Below are positions 1-7,644 of a stretch of DNA of 31,827 bases, piece by piece (position 1 is the stretch's first letter; every line of letters starts with the position of its first letter). A program made the translations under genes and the position numbers. The notes beneath the pieces were generated by a model, which saw only the letters and a program-made list of their open reading frames with translations, ran no database searches and was not told where the DNA came from. Origin of the DNA: CAYSAA01 sp964428905 (GTDB lineage: Bacteria > Atribacterota > Phoenicimicrobiia > Phoenicimicrobiales > Stramentimicrobiaceae); the NCBI GenBank assembly GCA_964428905.1, contig CAYSAA010000020.1, forward strand, positions 1 to 31,827, read 5' to 3'.

Positions 1-319
1 AAAATTAAAAAATTTTTTACCATGAAAAAGATGAAGAGAAGCTAACTGACAATTTTTTACCTGAAGTCCAAAGCAGGCAGTTGTATTGCTTAGAAATATT
101 CAGGTAAAATATAAGAAACAAGCAGAACAAAAAATAACCAAGAAAAAGTTAAACCTCTTTTAGGGGTTCTGAAAGCCACCCGCTATGCGGGTGCGATATT
201 TACTAAAGATTTACTCATTATCATTCTTGCAATAGAAAAGTAAGAAATTCAATCATTAGATCATATTTTGTTATTAATAAAAATCAAAAAGATAAAAAAG
301 AAGAATAAAGGAGTTTGAT
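1..319. other. Non-coding leader region
   Basis: No convincing gene is visible in these 319 bases. The first frame is open from base 1 to a TAA at 43-45, so the last residues of a gene lying to the left cannot be excluded. An 11-base direct repeat (AATTTTTTACC) occurs at 11-21 and 51-61. Two short hairpins lie at 152-193. The rest is A-rich and leads into the nitroreductase Shine-Dalgarno site. Confidence 0.6.
152..193 (+). repeat. Two adjacent small hairpins, possibly a transposon-end remnant
   Basis: Hairpin one pairs AACCTC (152-157) with GGGGTT (163-168) around a TTTTA loop, with one G-U pair. Hairpin two pairs CACCCGC (177-183) perfectly with GCGGGTG (187-193) around TAT. The stems are much more GC-rich than their surroundings. 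There is no following T-tract, so a terminator is unlikely. From memory, paired hairpins of this kind sit at the ends of IS200/IS605-type elements, but no transposase is next to them. The assignment is tentative. Confidence 0.35.
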
Positions 320-871
320 ATGTTGTCGTTGTCATTGCTGAAAAACAGAAGAAGTATTAGAATATTTCAAAATAGAAAAGTAGAAAAGGAAAAGATTGAC
401 CAGATTGTCCAAGCTGCCTTATTATCTCCTTCCTCAAGGAATAATAATCCCTGGGAATTCATTATTGTTGAAGATGAAAAGGTTTTACTAAGACTATCTA
501 AGACGAAAACTAATGGTTCTCAGTTTGTGTCTAAAACGCCCTTAGCCATAGTTGTTTTAGCAGATCCGAAACAATCAGATGTCTGGATTGAAGATAGCTC
601 AATTGCGACAACCTTGATGATATTTACTGCACAACATCTGGGACTGGGTAGCTGCTGGATACAACTAAGAAAAAGAAACCATACTACTGCCCAGAGTGCA
701 GAGAAATTTGTGCAAGATTTACTTGGGATCCCGGATAATTTTCGGGTTTTATGTATGATAGCTATCGGTTATCCTGATGAAGAAAAACCAGAAAAAACAA
801 TAGAAGAGGCGAAGCTGGATGATGTGCATCTAAATCGATTTGGCAATAAATTTATAATCAATAATAAATAG
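320..871 (+). CDS. Nitroreductase family protein (FMN-dependent)
   Basis: Predicted soluble flavoprotein that uses NAD(P)H to reduce nitro compounds, quinones or similar acceptors; the physiological substrate cannot be told. The 183 residues cover one nitroreductase fold. RRSIR at residues 10-14 is the usual N-terminal FMN-phosphate-binding motif. SPSSRNNNPW (about 37-46) is the flavin/substrate loop, GLGSCWIQLR lies in the middle, and AIGYPDEEKP near the C-terminus is the second FMN contact. Length is normal for the short single-domain members. ATG 320 follows AAAGGAG at 307-313, so the start is secure. The patatin gene begins 17 bases downstream, suggesting one transcript. Confidence 0.9.
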   Translation: MLSLSLLKNRRSIRIFQNRKVEKEKIDQIVQAALLSPSSRNNNPWEFIIVEDEKVLLRLSKTKTNGSQFVSKTPLAIVVLADPKQSDVWIEDSSIATTLMIFTAQHLGLGSCWIQLRKRNHTTAQSAEKFVQDLLGIPDNFRVLCMIAIGYPDEEKPEKTIEEAKLDDVHLNRFGNKFIINNK

Positions 872-888
872 TAATAAAGGGTAAAGAT

Positions 889-2157
889 ATGGAAGAAAAG
901 GTTGGTCTGGTTTTAGAAAGTGGTGGGGCAAAAGGTTCTTACGAAATCGGTGCCTGTAAAGCCCTGCAAGAAATAGGTGTAAAAATATCAGCGGTAACCG
1001 GGACTTCGGTTGGTGCCTTGAACGGTGTCATGGTGGCCCAGCATGAAATTGATAAAGCTTACCGGTTTTGGTATCACATTAGCCCTTCCAAGGTAATGAA
1101 AATTGATGAAAAAAGATTATCACAACTGTCTCGTCTGAAAATCAAGGCCGGGGATATGGGTTACTATCTTAAAATGATCGGAGAGATTATTACTGAAGGC
1201 GGGATAGATGTAACTCCTTTGAAAAATCTGATTAAAGAATCTGTGAATGAGGACAAGTTACGAAATTCAGACATCGATTTTGGTATGGTTACCGTATCTT
1301 TCACTGACCGAAAAGCTTTGGAATTATTTGTAGAGGATATACCCAAAGGTCAGGTTGCTGATTATCTTTTTGCCAGTGCTAATTTCCCCCTGTTCCGTTC
1401 AGCTAAGATAGGGGATAAGATTTATATGGATGGTGGTATCTATGACAGTCTTCCTATACGAATGCTACTTGAAAAAGGATACAAATCATTCATAACTGTC
1501 CGGATTGGTGGAATGGGTAGAAAAAGAAAGGTAAATTTAGATGGTTGTGAAGTTGTTAATATAGAAGCCAGAGAGACCTTAGCGGGTCCATTGGATTTTA
1601 GTTCACAAAAAGCAAGAGAGGGTTTACAATTAGGCTATTTTGATACTTATCGGGTTATGAAAAATTTATCCGGTCAATGGTATTATATAAAACTCGAACA
1701 GCAAGAAGATTATTTTGTTGATTATTTCAGCCATCTTGGTCCGGATATTATTGCAAAGGTTGCCCGAACCCTTAATTTAAAGGAAGATATTCCTTACCGC
1801 AGGCTGCTTTTTGAAAAGATTTTGCCAAGATTGGTAGAAATATTAAAATTACCGGAAGATTGCAGCTATCAAGATATTGCTCTAGCTCTGGTAGAGAAAA
1901 TTGCCATGGAAGTAAAGGTGGAACGTTTTCGGATTTATTCTTTTACAGATTTAATCGATTACATTATTAAGAAGTATAGTCGGAATAAAAGAGCAGGAGG
2001 TTTCAAAGAAGAGGATAGCTTAATATCTCATTTTGGATTTCTTTCTTTGTTTACAGGGGATAATGTGTTAAAAAAATTGGTGCAGGATTTGTTGGATGAA
2101 AAATTAATCAAATCATTGAGAGATGAACAGGTAACAAATTCTGATGACCAGAAATAG
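889..2157 (+). CDS. Patatin-like phospholipase family protein
   Basis: Predicted lipid acyl hydrolase with a Ser-Asp dyad. The oxyanion-hole motif GGAKGS is at residues 12-17, the nucleophile serine is S40 in GTSVG (38-42), and the catalytic aspartate is D181 in MDGG, so all active-site parts are present. The patatin domain covers about residues 5-200. The remaining 220 residues form a charged, helical C-terminal region that I do not recognise; patatins often carry such extensions. There is no signal peptide, so it probably acts in the cytoplasm or on the inner face of the membrane. AAAGGG lies just upstream of ATG 889. The gene closely follows the nitroreductase on the same strand. Confidence 0.9.
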   Translation: MEEKVGLVLESGGAKGSYEIGACKALQEIGVKISAVTGTSVGALNGVMVAQHEIDKAYRFWYHISPSKVMKIDEKRLSQLSRLKIKAGDMGYYLKMIGEIITEGGIDVTPLKNLIKESVNEDKLRNSDIDFGMVTVSFTDRKALELFVEDIPKGQVADYLFASANFPLFRSAKIGDKIYMDGGIYDSLPIRMLLEKGYKSFITVRIGGMGRKRKVNLDGCEVVNIEARETLAGPLDFSSQKAREGLQLGYFDTYRVMKNLSGQWYYIKLEQQEDYFVDYFSHLGPDIIAKVARTLNLKEDIPYRRLLFEKILPRLVEILKLPEDCSYQDIALALVEKIAMEVKVERFRIYSFTDLIDYIIKKYSRNKRAGGFKEEDSLISHFGFLSLFTGDNVLKKLVQDLLDEKLIKSLRDEQVTNSDDQK

Positions 2158-2279
2158 ATAACGACATCAAGGTAGACAGTTCGACATCTTTATTTTCCCT
2201 TGCTAGTAATATTAGGAAAATTAGGAGGCAGTAGTCTCATAGTGCAGACCAGGAATTTCTATCAGAAAGCAGTAAATAT

Positions 2280-2738
2280 CGAACCATCCGATTGGTATCA
2301 TTCTTGAAAGTACTTCCTTCAGAAAATCAGTATGTGTTTGAATTTCGGGATCCCAGCTGGTGGAATGATGCCGTCTATGATTTGTTAAAGTATAAACGAG
2401 TTGCTTTCTGTATCTTTGACCTGTCCGGAGTTTTATCACCGGTCATTTCAACAGCTGATTTTATATATATTCGCTTACATGGTCCGAAGTATTCTTATCA
2501 GGGTTTTTATTCTGAGGAAGAACTGCGAAAATGGGCTGGAAGAATCAACCAATGGGAAAAAGAGCAGAAATCTGTTTATTGTTTTTTTAATAATAACCAG
2601 ACAGGTTTTGCAGCAAAAAATGTATTAAGATTGGAAGAAATACTAAGTAAATCTTTAGGAAATGAATTTCAGTGTATCATTCAGGTTTTGACTCATTTTT
2701 TAGAAGAAAATAGGAAAATTGAAAATATTAATGGATAA
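2280..2738 (+). pseudogene. DUF72 (YecE-like) protein, N-terminal half missing
   Basis: The reading frame matches only the C-terminal part of DUF72 proteins: YVFEFRDPSWW, then AFCIFDLSG, ADFIYIRLHGP, a Tyr/Gly-rich stretch and YCFFNNNQTG, which are hallmark blocks of the family in the right order. Intact DUF72 proteins are about 240 residues; here about 150 remain. The first roughly 90-100 residues would need more space than the 122 bases left after the patatin gene, and the family's N-terminal sequence is not visible in any frame there. A TTG at 2292 could start a truncated product, but the homology continues in frame upstream of it to about 2280 with no Shine-Dalgarno. I read this as a gene remnant left by a 5' deletion. 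Confidence 0.75.
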
Positions 2739-2772
2739 TCTAATTTAATAGTTTGAAAGGGAGGTAAGGAAA

Positions 2773-3654
2773 ATGCATTTCAAATCTTTATCTCAAAAAA
2801 TTGGAGACAGATTAAGAATAATCCCTTCAATGTGGAACTCGCAATCAGCGGTATTAACACTTTCCCGTGAATGTTATCCCATGTGGCAACAGAGTGAATG
2901 GTTGGATTTTTATTTTAGTTATCTATGTGAAAAGCATTTACCCCATGTTATTCCAATGGATGAAAAGGTTTGTGGAACTACTTTTTTTAACGGGATTCAG
3001 GACTTTTCGCCTGATTTTAAGGCTAAAACATCAAAAACAAGTAAGACATCCAGGGAAAGCAGTAAAGAATTACATACGTCTACAGAGGAATTTAGTCTTG
3101 TTTTTAGCAATTATCAGCATTGGCGTCAAATGGAATGGATAGAAACTTATTTTAATTATTTGTGTGAAAAAAAACTTTCCGGTCTATTGCAGATCCCCGG
3201 TCCTGGTTACCATCAGATGTCTTTTAGTGCATTATTTGAAATTCCCTGGATTTTCAAAGTGTATATTGAGAATATCGGTACTCAAAGAATAATTTTAGCA
3301 GATGCTGACTTGATTACCCATGGTTTATCTGATTTTCAACAGATTGGCATTATTATTGCAACGGGGGTTGTTGAATACTATGGAAGAGATATACCGGAAA
3401 AGGAAGATAAGATCAAAATTCGTAACAAGAAACAAGTTATGAAGAAAGAGTTAAGGCAACATTCAATTTTCAGATTAAAACATATTTATTTTATACCTTT
3501 TTCTTTTGATTCAGTACAAAAATGCGAAACATTCCAACCGGGAGGAGTAAGAACTACAGAAAAGTTGAGAGAAAAGATATTGTTAAACATACCTGACATT
3601 CAAAGTAAATATCAGTTTTCTCTTAATTTTTCTGGGATAGGTTTGGAATATTGA
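2773..3654 (+). CDS. Unrecognised protein with an internal domain duplication
   Basis: A 293-residue soluble protein with no signal peptide. It contains two copies of one module. Residues 38-56 (WQQSEWLDFYFSYLCEKHL) and 117-135 (WRQMEWIETYFNYLCEKKL) are plainly homologous, and each is followed about 25 residues later by a matching pair, IQDFSPDFKAK (75-85) and FEIPWIFKVY (154-163). The first copy stops there and passes into a Lys/Ser/Thr-rich linker (KTSKTSKTS). The second continues with IILADADLI and GIIIATGVVEYYGRD. I recall single-copy uncharacterised bacterial proteins with the pattern EWIxFYFxYLCEK...EIPWDFKAH. If the D-x-K is functional, a nuclease-like site is conceivable, but that is a guess. 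AAAGGGAGG at 2757-2765 supports ATG 2773. Confidence 0.75.
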   Translation: MHFKSLSQKIGDRLRIIPSMWNSQSAVLTLSRECYPMWQQSEWLDFYFSYLCEKHLPHVIPMDEKVCGTTFFNGIQDFSPDFKAKTSKTSKTSRESSKELHTSTEEFSLVFSNYQHWRQMEWIETYFNYLCEKKLSGLLQIPGPGYHQMSFSALFEIPWIFKVYIENIGTQRIILADADLITHGLSDFQQIGIIIATGVVEYYGRDIPEKEDKIKIRNKKQVMKKELRQHSIFRLKHIYFIPFSFDSVQKCETFQPGGVRTTEKLREKILLNIPDIQSKYQFSLNFSGIGLEY

Positions 3655-3737
3655 AATTATGATAAGTCATTTATAGTATTTTGATATAAGAAAGAGGCAA
3701 GAAGGATGGATAAAAGAGAAAGTGTTGTTTTTATTAT

Positions 3738-4385
3738 TTATATTTTATTATTTATTGAAAAAATACATCCGCAATAATTTTGGCGGTATAGATGGTATTG
3801 CTTGGATAAAATGATAGAACGTTGAAAGCCATCCTTTTTCTTGAAATCACTATACAAATAATTAAGCTGGTAGGCTATTGCGATTTTATGGCCAATCTGA
3901 TTTATCTTTTTTGCATTTTTATGTGGGCTGATACTTAATGTGGTAGTGAAATAAGGGAAATGCAATTCAGATGCTTTTTGGGCTGTTTTTTCCAACCGAA
4001 GCTCGTAACATTTAAAACAACGTTCGCCACCTTCTTTTTCCTGTTCTAGTCCTTGAACTTCTTGGAAGAAGAGTTTTGGTTCATATTTGCCTTCTAAGAA
4101 GCTAACTTTATTTTTTGTCGGGAGATGCTCGATAAGCCTTTTCTGTTCAGCTAATCTTCTGTGATATTCTTCTTTAGGATGAATATTGGGATTAAAAAAA
4201 AACACAGTGATAGAAAAATATGGGGATAAATATTTCAGTACATAGCTGCTGCAGGGAGCACAACAGCTGTGAAGCAAAAGTTTTGGTACGATTTTATTTT
4301 CTTTAATTTCATGAATTTTATCATCCAGCCACTGTTGAAAACGAATAATCGGCTGTCGTTCTTTGTTTATCATCTTCCCAACCAT
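3738..4385 (-). CDS. queH: Epoxyqueuosine reductase QueH
   Basis: Catalyses the last step of queuosine tRNA modification, reducing epoxyqueuosine to queuosine; the non-homologous alternative to QueG. The family signature is complete: CCAPCSS (C41, C42, C45), ERCFKCY (C123, C126), FTTTLSISPHKN, DFKKKDGFQRS, and YRQNYCGC (C205, C207), which supply the iron-sulfur ligands and the redox cysteine pair. The 215 residues are normal for the family. The furthest ATG overlaps the transporter stop by 16 bases and lacks a Shine-Dalgarno. The ATG at 4371-4373 forms an ATGA overlap with that stop and may be the true start by coupled translation. No other queuosine gene is in the window. Confidence 0.93.
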   Translation of the reverse strand: MVGKMINKERQPIIRFQQWLDDKIHEIKENKIVPKLLLHSCCAPCSSYVLKYLSPYFSITVFFFNPNIHPKEEYHRRLAEQKRLIEHLPTKNKVSFLEGKYEPKLFFQEVQGLEQEKEGGERCFKCYELRLEKTAQKASELHFPYFTTTLSISPHKNAKKINQIGHKIAIAYQLNYLYSDFKKKDGFQRSIILSKQYHLYRQNYCGCIFSINNKI

Positions 4386-5254
4386 ATCAAATAGATTGCA
4401 TAGACTGCACTGATAATTGCTCCGGGTATAGAAGCAGCATCATCAAAGAGATTAATGGCTAATGCAGCTGCAAAGCCTGAATTTTTGATGGTCCCCAATA
4501 ACATCATGGTAATGGCATCACTTTTTTTAATATTAAGTTTACTAAAAACAAATTTCAATAGGTAGAATAAAGGGAAGGTAGTAAGAAAGGCAATTAATGC
4601 AATCCTGAATAGGTTATTAAAATCATTCAAAAAGCTAGCTTGGTTTAAGCCAATGACGGTAAAGATAACCACAAAAAGTCCCCAGTTCGTAATAGTACCT
4701 CGCCACGGTTTCAAAAATAAGGCAATTTTTTTTAAATGTAATAATCGTGAAAGCACAATGGGTAAGACAATTAAGTATATCAGATTAAAAATCAGTCCGG
4801 TGAAGGGAAATGTTTCGGCACCTGCCAGTGAAATTGTCAAACCCGGAGTAATAATCAATGCTGCCAGATAGGCTCCAAAGGTGGCAAATAATGCAAAAAT
4901 CATATTACCTGGTAGTATGGCTGAAAAGGGAATAATAGCGACCCCTGGGGGAGAAGCAACTACAAGGATCATACCTATTTGAAGTGATTTTTCTGGAATT
5001 AATAGAAAAGTGAGAAATAAAATGAGAGAGCCCAGCAGTGCATAATTTAACAGGATCCCCAGTACAAGAGGTTTAGATAGCTGTTTCCATTGTAACATTT
5101 TTTGGGTAGAAATTTCGGAAAGAGAAACAGTCATTACCAATGCCAGGGCTGGGATAGTTAGAGTTTTGGTATATTGGGCAAGGGTAGGGCAGGAAAGACC
5201 TAAAACAAAGGCAAGAGGCAATATGAAATTACGGTTTTTTAAAAGAGAAAACAT
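4370..5254 (-). CDS. Bile acid:sodium symporter (BASS) family transporter
   Basis: A 294-residue, very hydrophobic protein with about nine or ten predicted membrane segments, matching the size and layout of the SBF/BASS fold. Family-like features include the VVASPPGVAIIPFSAIL block in the middle and GTIKNSGFAAALAINLF near the C-terminus, a Gly/Asn-rich crossover region of the type that binds sodium and substrate. Characterised relatives move bile acids, pyruvate, pantothenate or other organic anions with sodium; the substrate here is unknown. The stop codon overlaps the start of queH, so the two are surely co-translated. No strong Shine-Dalgarno precedes ATG 5254; a weak GAAAG lies upstream. 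Confidence 0.8.
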   Translation of the reverse strand: MFSLLKNRNFILPLAFVLGLSCPTLAQYTKTLTIPALALVMTVSLSEISTQKMLQWKQLSKPLVLGILLNYALLGSLILFLTFLLIPEKSLQIGMILVVASPPGVAIIPFSAILPGNMIFALFATFGAYLAALIITPGLTISLAGAETFPFTGLIFNLIYLIVLPIVLSRLLHLKKIALFLKPWRGTITNWGLFVVIFTVIGLNQASFLNDFNNLFRIALIAFLTTFPLFYLLKFVFSKLNIKKSDAITMMLLGTIKNSGFAAALAINLFDDAASIPGAIISAVYAIYLIWLGR

Positions 5255-5422
5255 TTTTTATTTACTTTCATTTGGTAAAATAATATAGTATAGTAAATTC
5301 TCAGGTTCATTTTTTTTGGTAAAATTTAGTTTATAATCAATGTAAAAAATATACTTTACACGATTTATTATAACTCATTCGGATGTTATGAGATACCTTT
5401 TGATAGAAAATTTTTATACAGA
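5255..5422. promoter_or_regulatory. Divergent intergenic region
   Basis: 168 AT-rich bases between the divergently transcribed BASS transporter and the flippase-like gene, so it must hold both promoters. TTTGGTAAAAT occurs twice as a direct repeat (about 5271 and 5316), and several A/T hexamers could serve as -10 boxes, but none pairs with a convincing -35 at proper spacing. A small imperfect hairpin surrounds CTCATTCGGATGTTATGAG near 5375-5393. Confidence 0.35.
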
Positions 5423-6502
5423 ATGATAAGAGGTGCAGAATTGGGGAAAAATCCTCTTGATCGGAAGAAGATAATTAAAGGATTAATCATTTCTCTGGCT
5501 ATTGGAATTATGGTATTTCTGCTGGTTTTTTTATTTACCATTGATAAGAATACCATTAAGAGCTTTCAACATATGGATGAGAGGTTCTTGATATTGGCGT
5601 TAGCTGCGATATTTCTTTCGGTGATGGTAGAAGGATTGAGAATACAGGTTGTAGTACACGCGGTTGGTGAAAAAATTGGGTTCTGGGAATCAGTTAAGAT
5701 TTTCTACATTGTTTTTTTTCTAGGGGGAATTACACCTTATTTTTCAGGTGCAATTCCAGCCCAGTTGGCATTATTTACCAAAAAGGGTATAGCTATCGGA
5801 AAAGCGACCATGATTGCCACGGTTAGACCCATTATAAAATCTATTATTTTTTTGATAGTAACTCCTATTCTTTTCTTCTATTTCAGAGGTTCATTAGAAG
5901 AGTATGAGTTGCTGTCCTGGTTTTTATTAATTGCAGCAATGTTTTCCTCTCTTTTTTTTATTGTACTGTTTATTCTGGTAGTTAAAAACCCCCAAAAAAT
6001 CAAAAACATTTTTAAGTGGCTGAGAGGAATTTATTTTTTACAAAAATATTTTAAAAAGCCTGGTGTAGAACAAAAAGTTGAATGGGTTCTATTTCAAGCC
6101 ATGCAGTTTCAGAAAAGTTTTCTTCTCCTTTTAGAGCATCCCATAGAGATGCTTTTAATTTTTCTTTACACTGCCATCTACTGGGTTTTATATTTTCTTA
6201 TTGCTCCATTACTTCTATTGGCAATGAGAATTCAATTAGATTATGCTCTGATAATGATTATACAGATTTTAATTTTTTTTGTTTTGCCTTTTTTACCTAC
6301 ACCGGGTGGAAGTGGTGCTGCCGAACTAGGGTTTGCCTCTTTATTTTCCTTCTTTGTTCCCGAACACCTGTTAGGAATCTATGTTGGAGGATGGAGATTG
6401 TTTACTTTTTATATTAATATTATTAATGGAGCATTGCTTACTTTAGTTGAATTGAGAAAATGGGCTGCCCAAGAAAAAGTCCTAAAAACAACAAATGTTT
6501 AA
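5423..6502 (+). CDS. Flippase-like integral membrane protein (UPF0104/LPG-synthase TM family)
   Basis: About 359 residues with seven to eight predicted membrane segments. The C-terminal motif LPTPGGSGAAELGF (about 291-304) followed by GWRLFTFYINIINGALL is the signature of the lysylphosphatidylglycerol synthase TM region family (PF03706). The cytosolic aminoacyl-transferase domain of true MprF is absent, so this is the stand-alone flippase-like type, probably moving or organising a lipid or lipid-linked glycan. The ATG at 5423 has no Shine-Dalgarno. An in-frame TTG at 5441 lies six bases after AAGAGGT (5428-5434) and is the better start, giving 353 residues. It is transcribed alone. Confidence 0.85.
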   Translation: MIRGAELGKNPLDRKKIIKGLIISLAIGIMVFLLVFLFTIDKNTIKSFQHMDERFLILALAAIFLSVMVEGLRIQVVVHAVGEKIGFWESVKIFYIVFFLGGITPYFSGAIPAQLALFTKKGIAIGKATMIATVRPIIKSIIFLIVTPILFFYFRGSLEEYELLSWFLLIAAMFSSLFFIVLFILVVKNPQKIKNIFKWLRGIYFLQKYFKKPGVEQKVEWVLFQAMQFQKSFLLLLEHPIEMLLIFLYTAIYWVLYFLIAPLLLLAMRIQLDYALIMIIQILIFFVLPFLPTPGGSGAAELGFASLFSFFVPEHLLGIYVGGWRLFTFYINIINGALLTLVELRKWAAQEKVLKTTNV

Positions 6503-6509
6503 AAAGAAT

Positions 6510-6553
6510 GGCTGGAATAAATCCTTCTTTATAGTAAATCATTTATCCCAGCC
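6510..6553. terminator. Bidirectional hairpin terminator
   Basis: Thirteen bases at 6510-6522 pair with 6541-6553 with one mismatch (GGCTGGAATAAAT against ATTTATCCCAGCC) around an 18-base loop. On the minus strand the stem is followed by ATTCTTTTT (complement of 6501-6509), a good U-tract; on the plus strand by the T-rich TGTATTCATTTTAT. It sits between two convergent genes and probably ends both. Confidence 0.7.
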
Positions 6554-6597
6554 TGTATTCATTTTATACTATTGCATAGGCTATAGAAGATAATGTT

Positions 6598-7326
6598 TTA
6601 CAATTTTTCCAAAAGTTCTTTTGCTCTTTTACTAAAATAGGGATGATCACTTTGAGCAGCTTTTTCCAACAATGCTTTTGCTTTATCTTCTTTATTCCGG
6701 GTAATCAATAATTCAGAATAGTAAACCAGCCCTTGGGGATTATCGGGAAAGTGTTGATAATATTCTTCAAAATATTCTTCAGACCTAGATGTTTTTCGAT
6801 AAAGCCTGGGTAATTGGTGCCACATTCTACCTAATGCCAGTATCGGTCCAGCATCCTCGTACATCTTATCAATTTCATAGGCTTTTTCAAAAGCGTTTTC
6901 GGTCTTTTTTCTCAATCCTTCCCTGATTGCCTTCAGGATACTGATACCATCAGAATAAGTGCCGGCGCACAATCCATAATAATAATTTCCTTCTACTTTA
7001 TCTGGTTCCATTTCTTTAGCGATTTCAGCATATTTCAACCCTTCTTTACCATAATCCTTGCAGATATCTTTCCAATTGTCGACTTCTGCCTCCATGGATA
7101 GGTCGGCATATTCTCTTAATGCTCTGGCCATTTTCCAATTGGCTTCATAACTATCCGGATTTTCCTCCACGGCCTTTCGATAAAGAGGCAGTGATTCTAC
7201 CACACTTTCCAGGTTATCTTTTTCGTAAATAGTGTCTGCTTGAACAAGATAATCTGATGCTATAATTGTTACGGTGAAACAAGATAAGATCAATAAACTT
7301 GTTAAGAAAATTTTGATTTTTTTCAT
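6598..7326 (-). CDS. Exported tetratricopeptide-repeat protein
   Basis: A 242-residue protein with an N-terminal signal sequence: Lys-rich start, hydrophobic core from residue 6 to 23, and a likely cleavage after IIA or VQA near residues 23-30. A cysteine at residue 16 (LILSC) weakly resembles a lipobox. The mature part is helical and TPR-like: ESLPLYRKAVEENPDSYEANWKMARAL, then ENAFEKAYEIDKMYEDAGPILALGRM, then a last repeat ending LLEKAAQSDHPYFSKRAKELLEKL. Similar TPR proteins accompany TRAP transporters (TatT-like), but no TRAP genes are here. A role as extracytoplasmic scaffold is inferred. AGGAGG at 7331-7336 precedes ATG 7326, and a strong promoter lies further upstream. Confidence 0.8.
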   Translation of the reverse strand: MKKIKIFLTSLLILSCFTVTIIASDYLVQADTIYEKDNLESVVESLPLYRKAVEENPDSYEANWKMARALREYADLSMEAEVDNWKDICKDYGKEGLKYAEIAKEMEPDKVEGNYYYGLCAGTYSDGISILKAIREGLRKKTENAFEKAYEIDKMYEDAGPILALGRMWHQLPRLYRKTSRSEEYFEEYYQHFPDNPQGLVYYSELLITRNKEDKAKALLEKAAQSDHPYFSKRAKELLEKL

Positions 7327-7408
7327 AGAACCTCCTAAGTAACTTTTTTAATTTCTTATTTTTCTTTGTAAACAAAGATATAATTATTAGTAGCTATTAA
7401 TACTTAGT

Positions 7409-7436
7409 ATTATATCAAAATATATAGGATAGTCAA
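7409..7436 (-). promoter_or_regulatory. Near-consensus sigma-70 promoter for the TPR gene
   Basis: Read on the minus strand: -35 TTGACT (7431-7436), a 16-base spacer, -10 TATAAT (7409-7414). Transcription would start near 7402, giving a leader of about 75 bases before ATG 7326. A 13-base near-palindrome, AATACTTAGTATT at 7399-7411, overlaps the -10 edge and the expected start point, where a repressor could act. Confidence 0.7.
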
Positions 7437-7644
7437 GATGAATTATTAATATGTACCAGGAGATGGCATTTTCTTAATTAATAGTCATTTCTGGGGGGAC
7501 CCGTATATTTGTTATTTTTAATATGGAAGTATAATTAGTTGTTTTGCGTATTTTTGTTATCTTTGAATAGAGCTTAAAATATGATAGACTAAAATAGATT
7601 TAGATAAAATTAATTGATATCATAATGGAAAGAAGGGAATATCC
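7437..7644. other. AT-rich spacer upstream of yjbQ
   Basis: Together with 7327-7436 this makes a gap of more than 300 bases between two divergent genes. No open frame here looks real. It should carry the yjbQ promoter; an A/T-rich -10-like AAAAT segment lies near 7589-7611 but I see no matching -35. A run of six Gs (GGGGGGACCC, about 7493-7502) interrupts the AT-rich sequence and has no obvious role. Confidence 0.4.

Noticed and set aside
2221..2439. Minus-strand frame of 72 codons over the DUF72 remnant
   Set aside because: The plus-strand frame has clear DUF72 homology; the minus frame has none.
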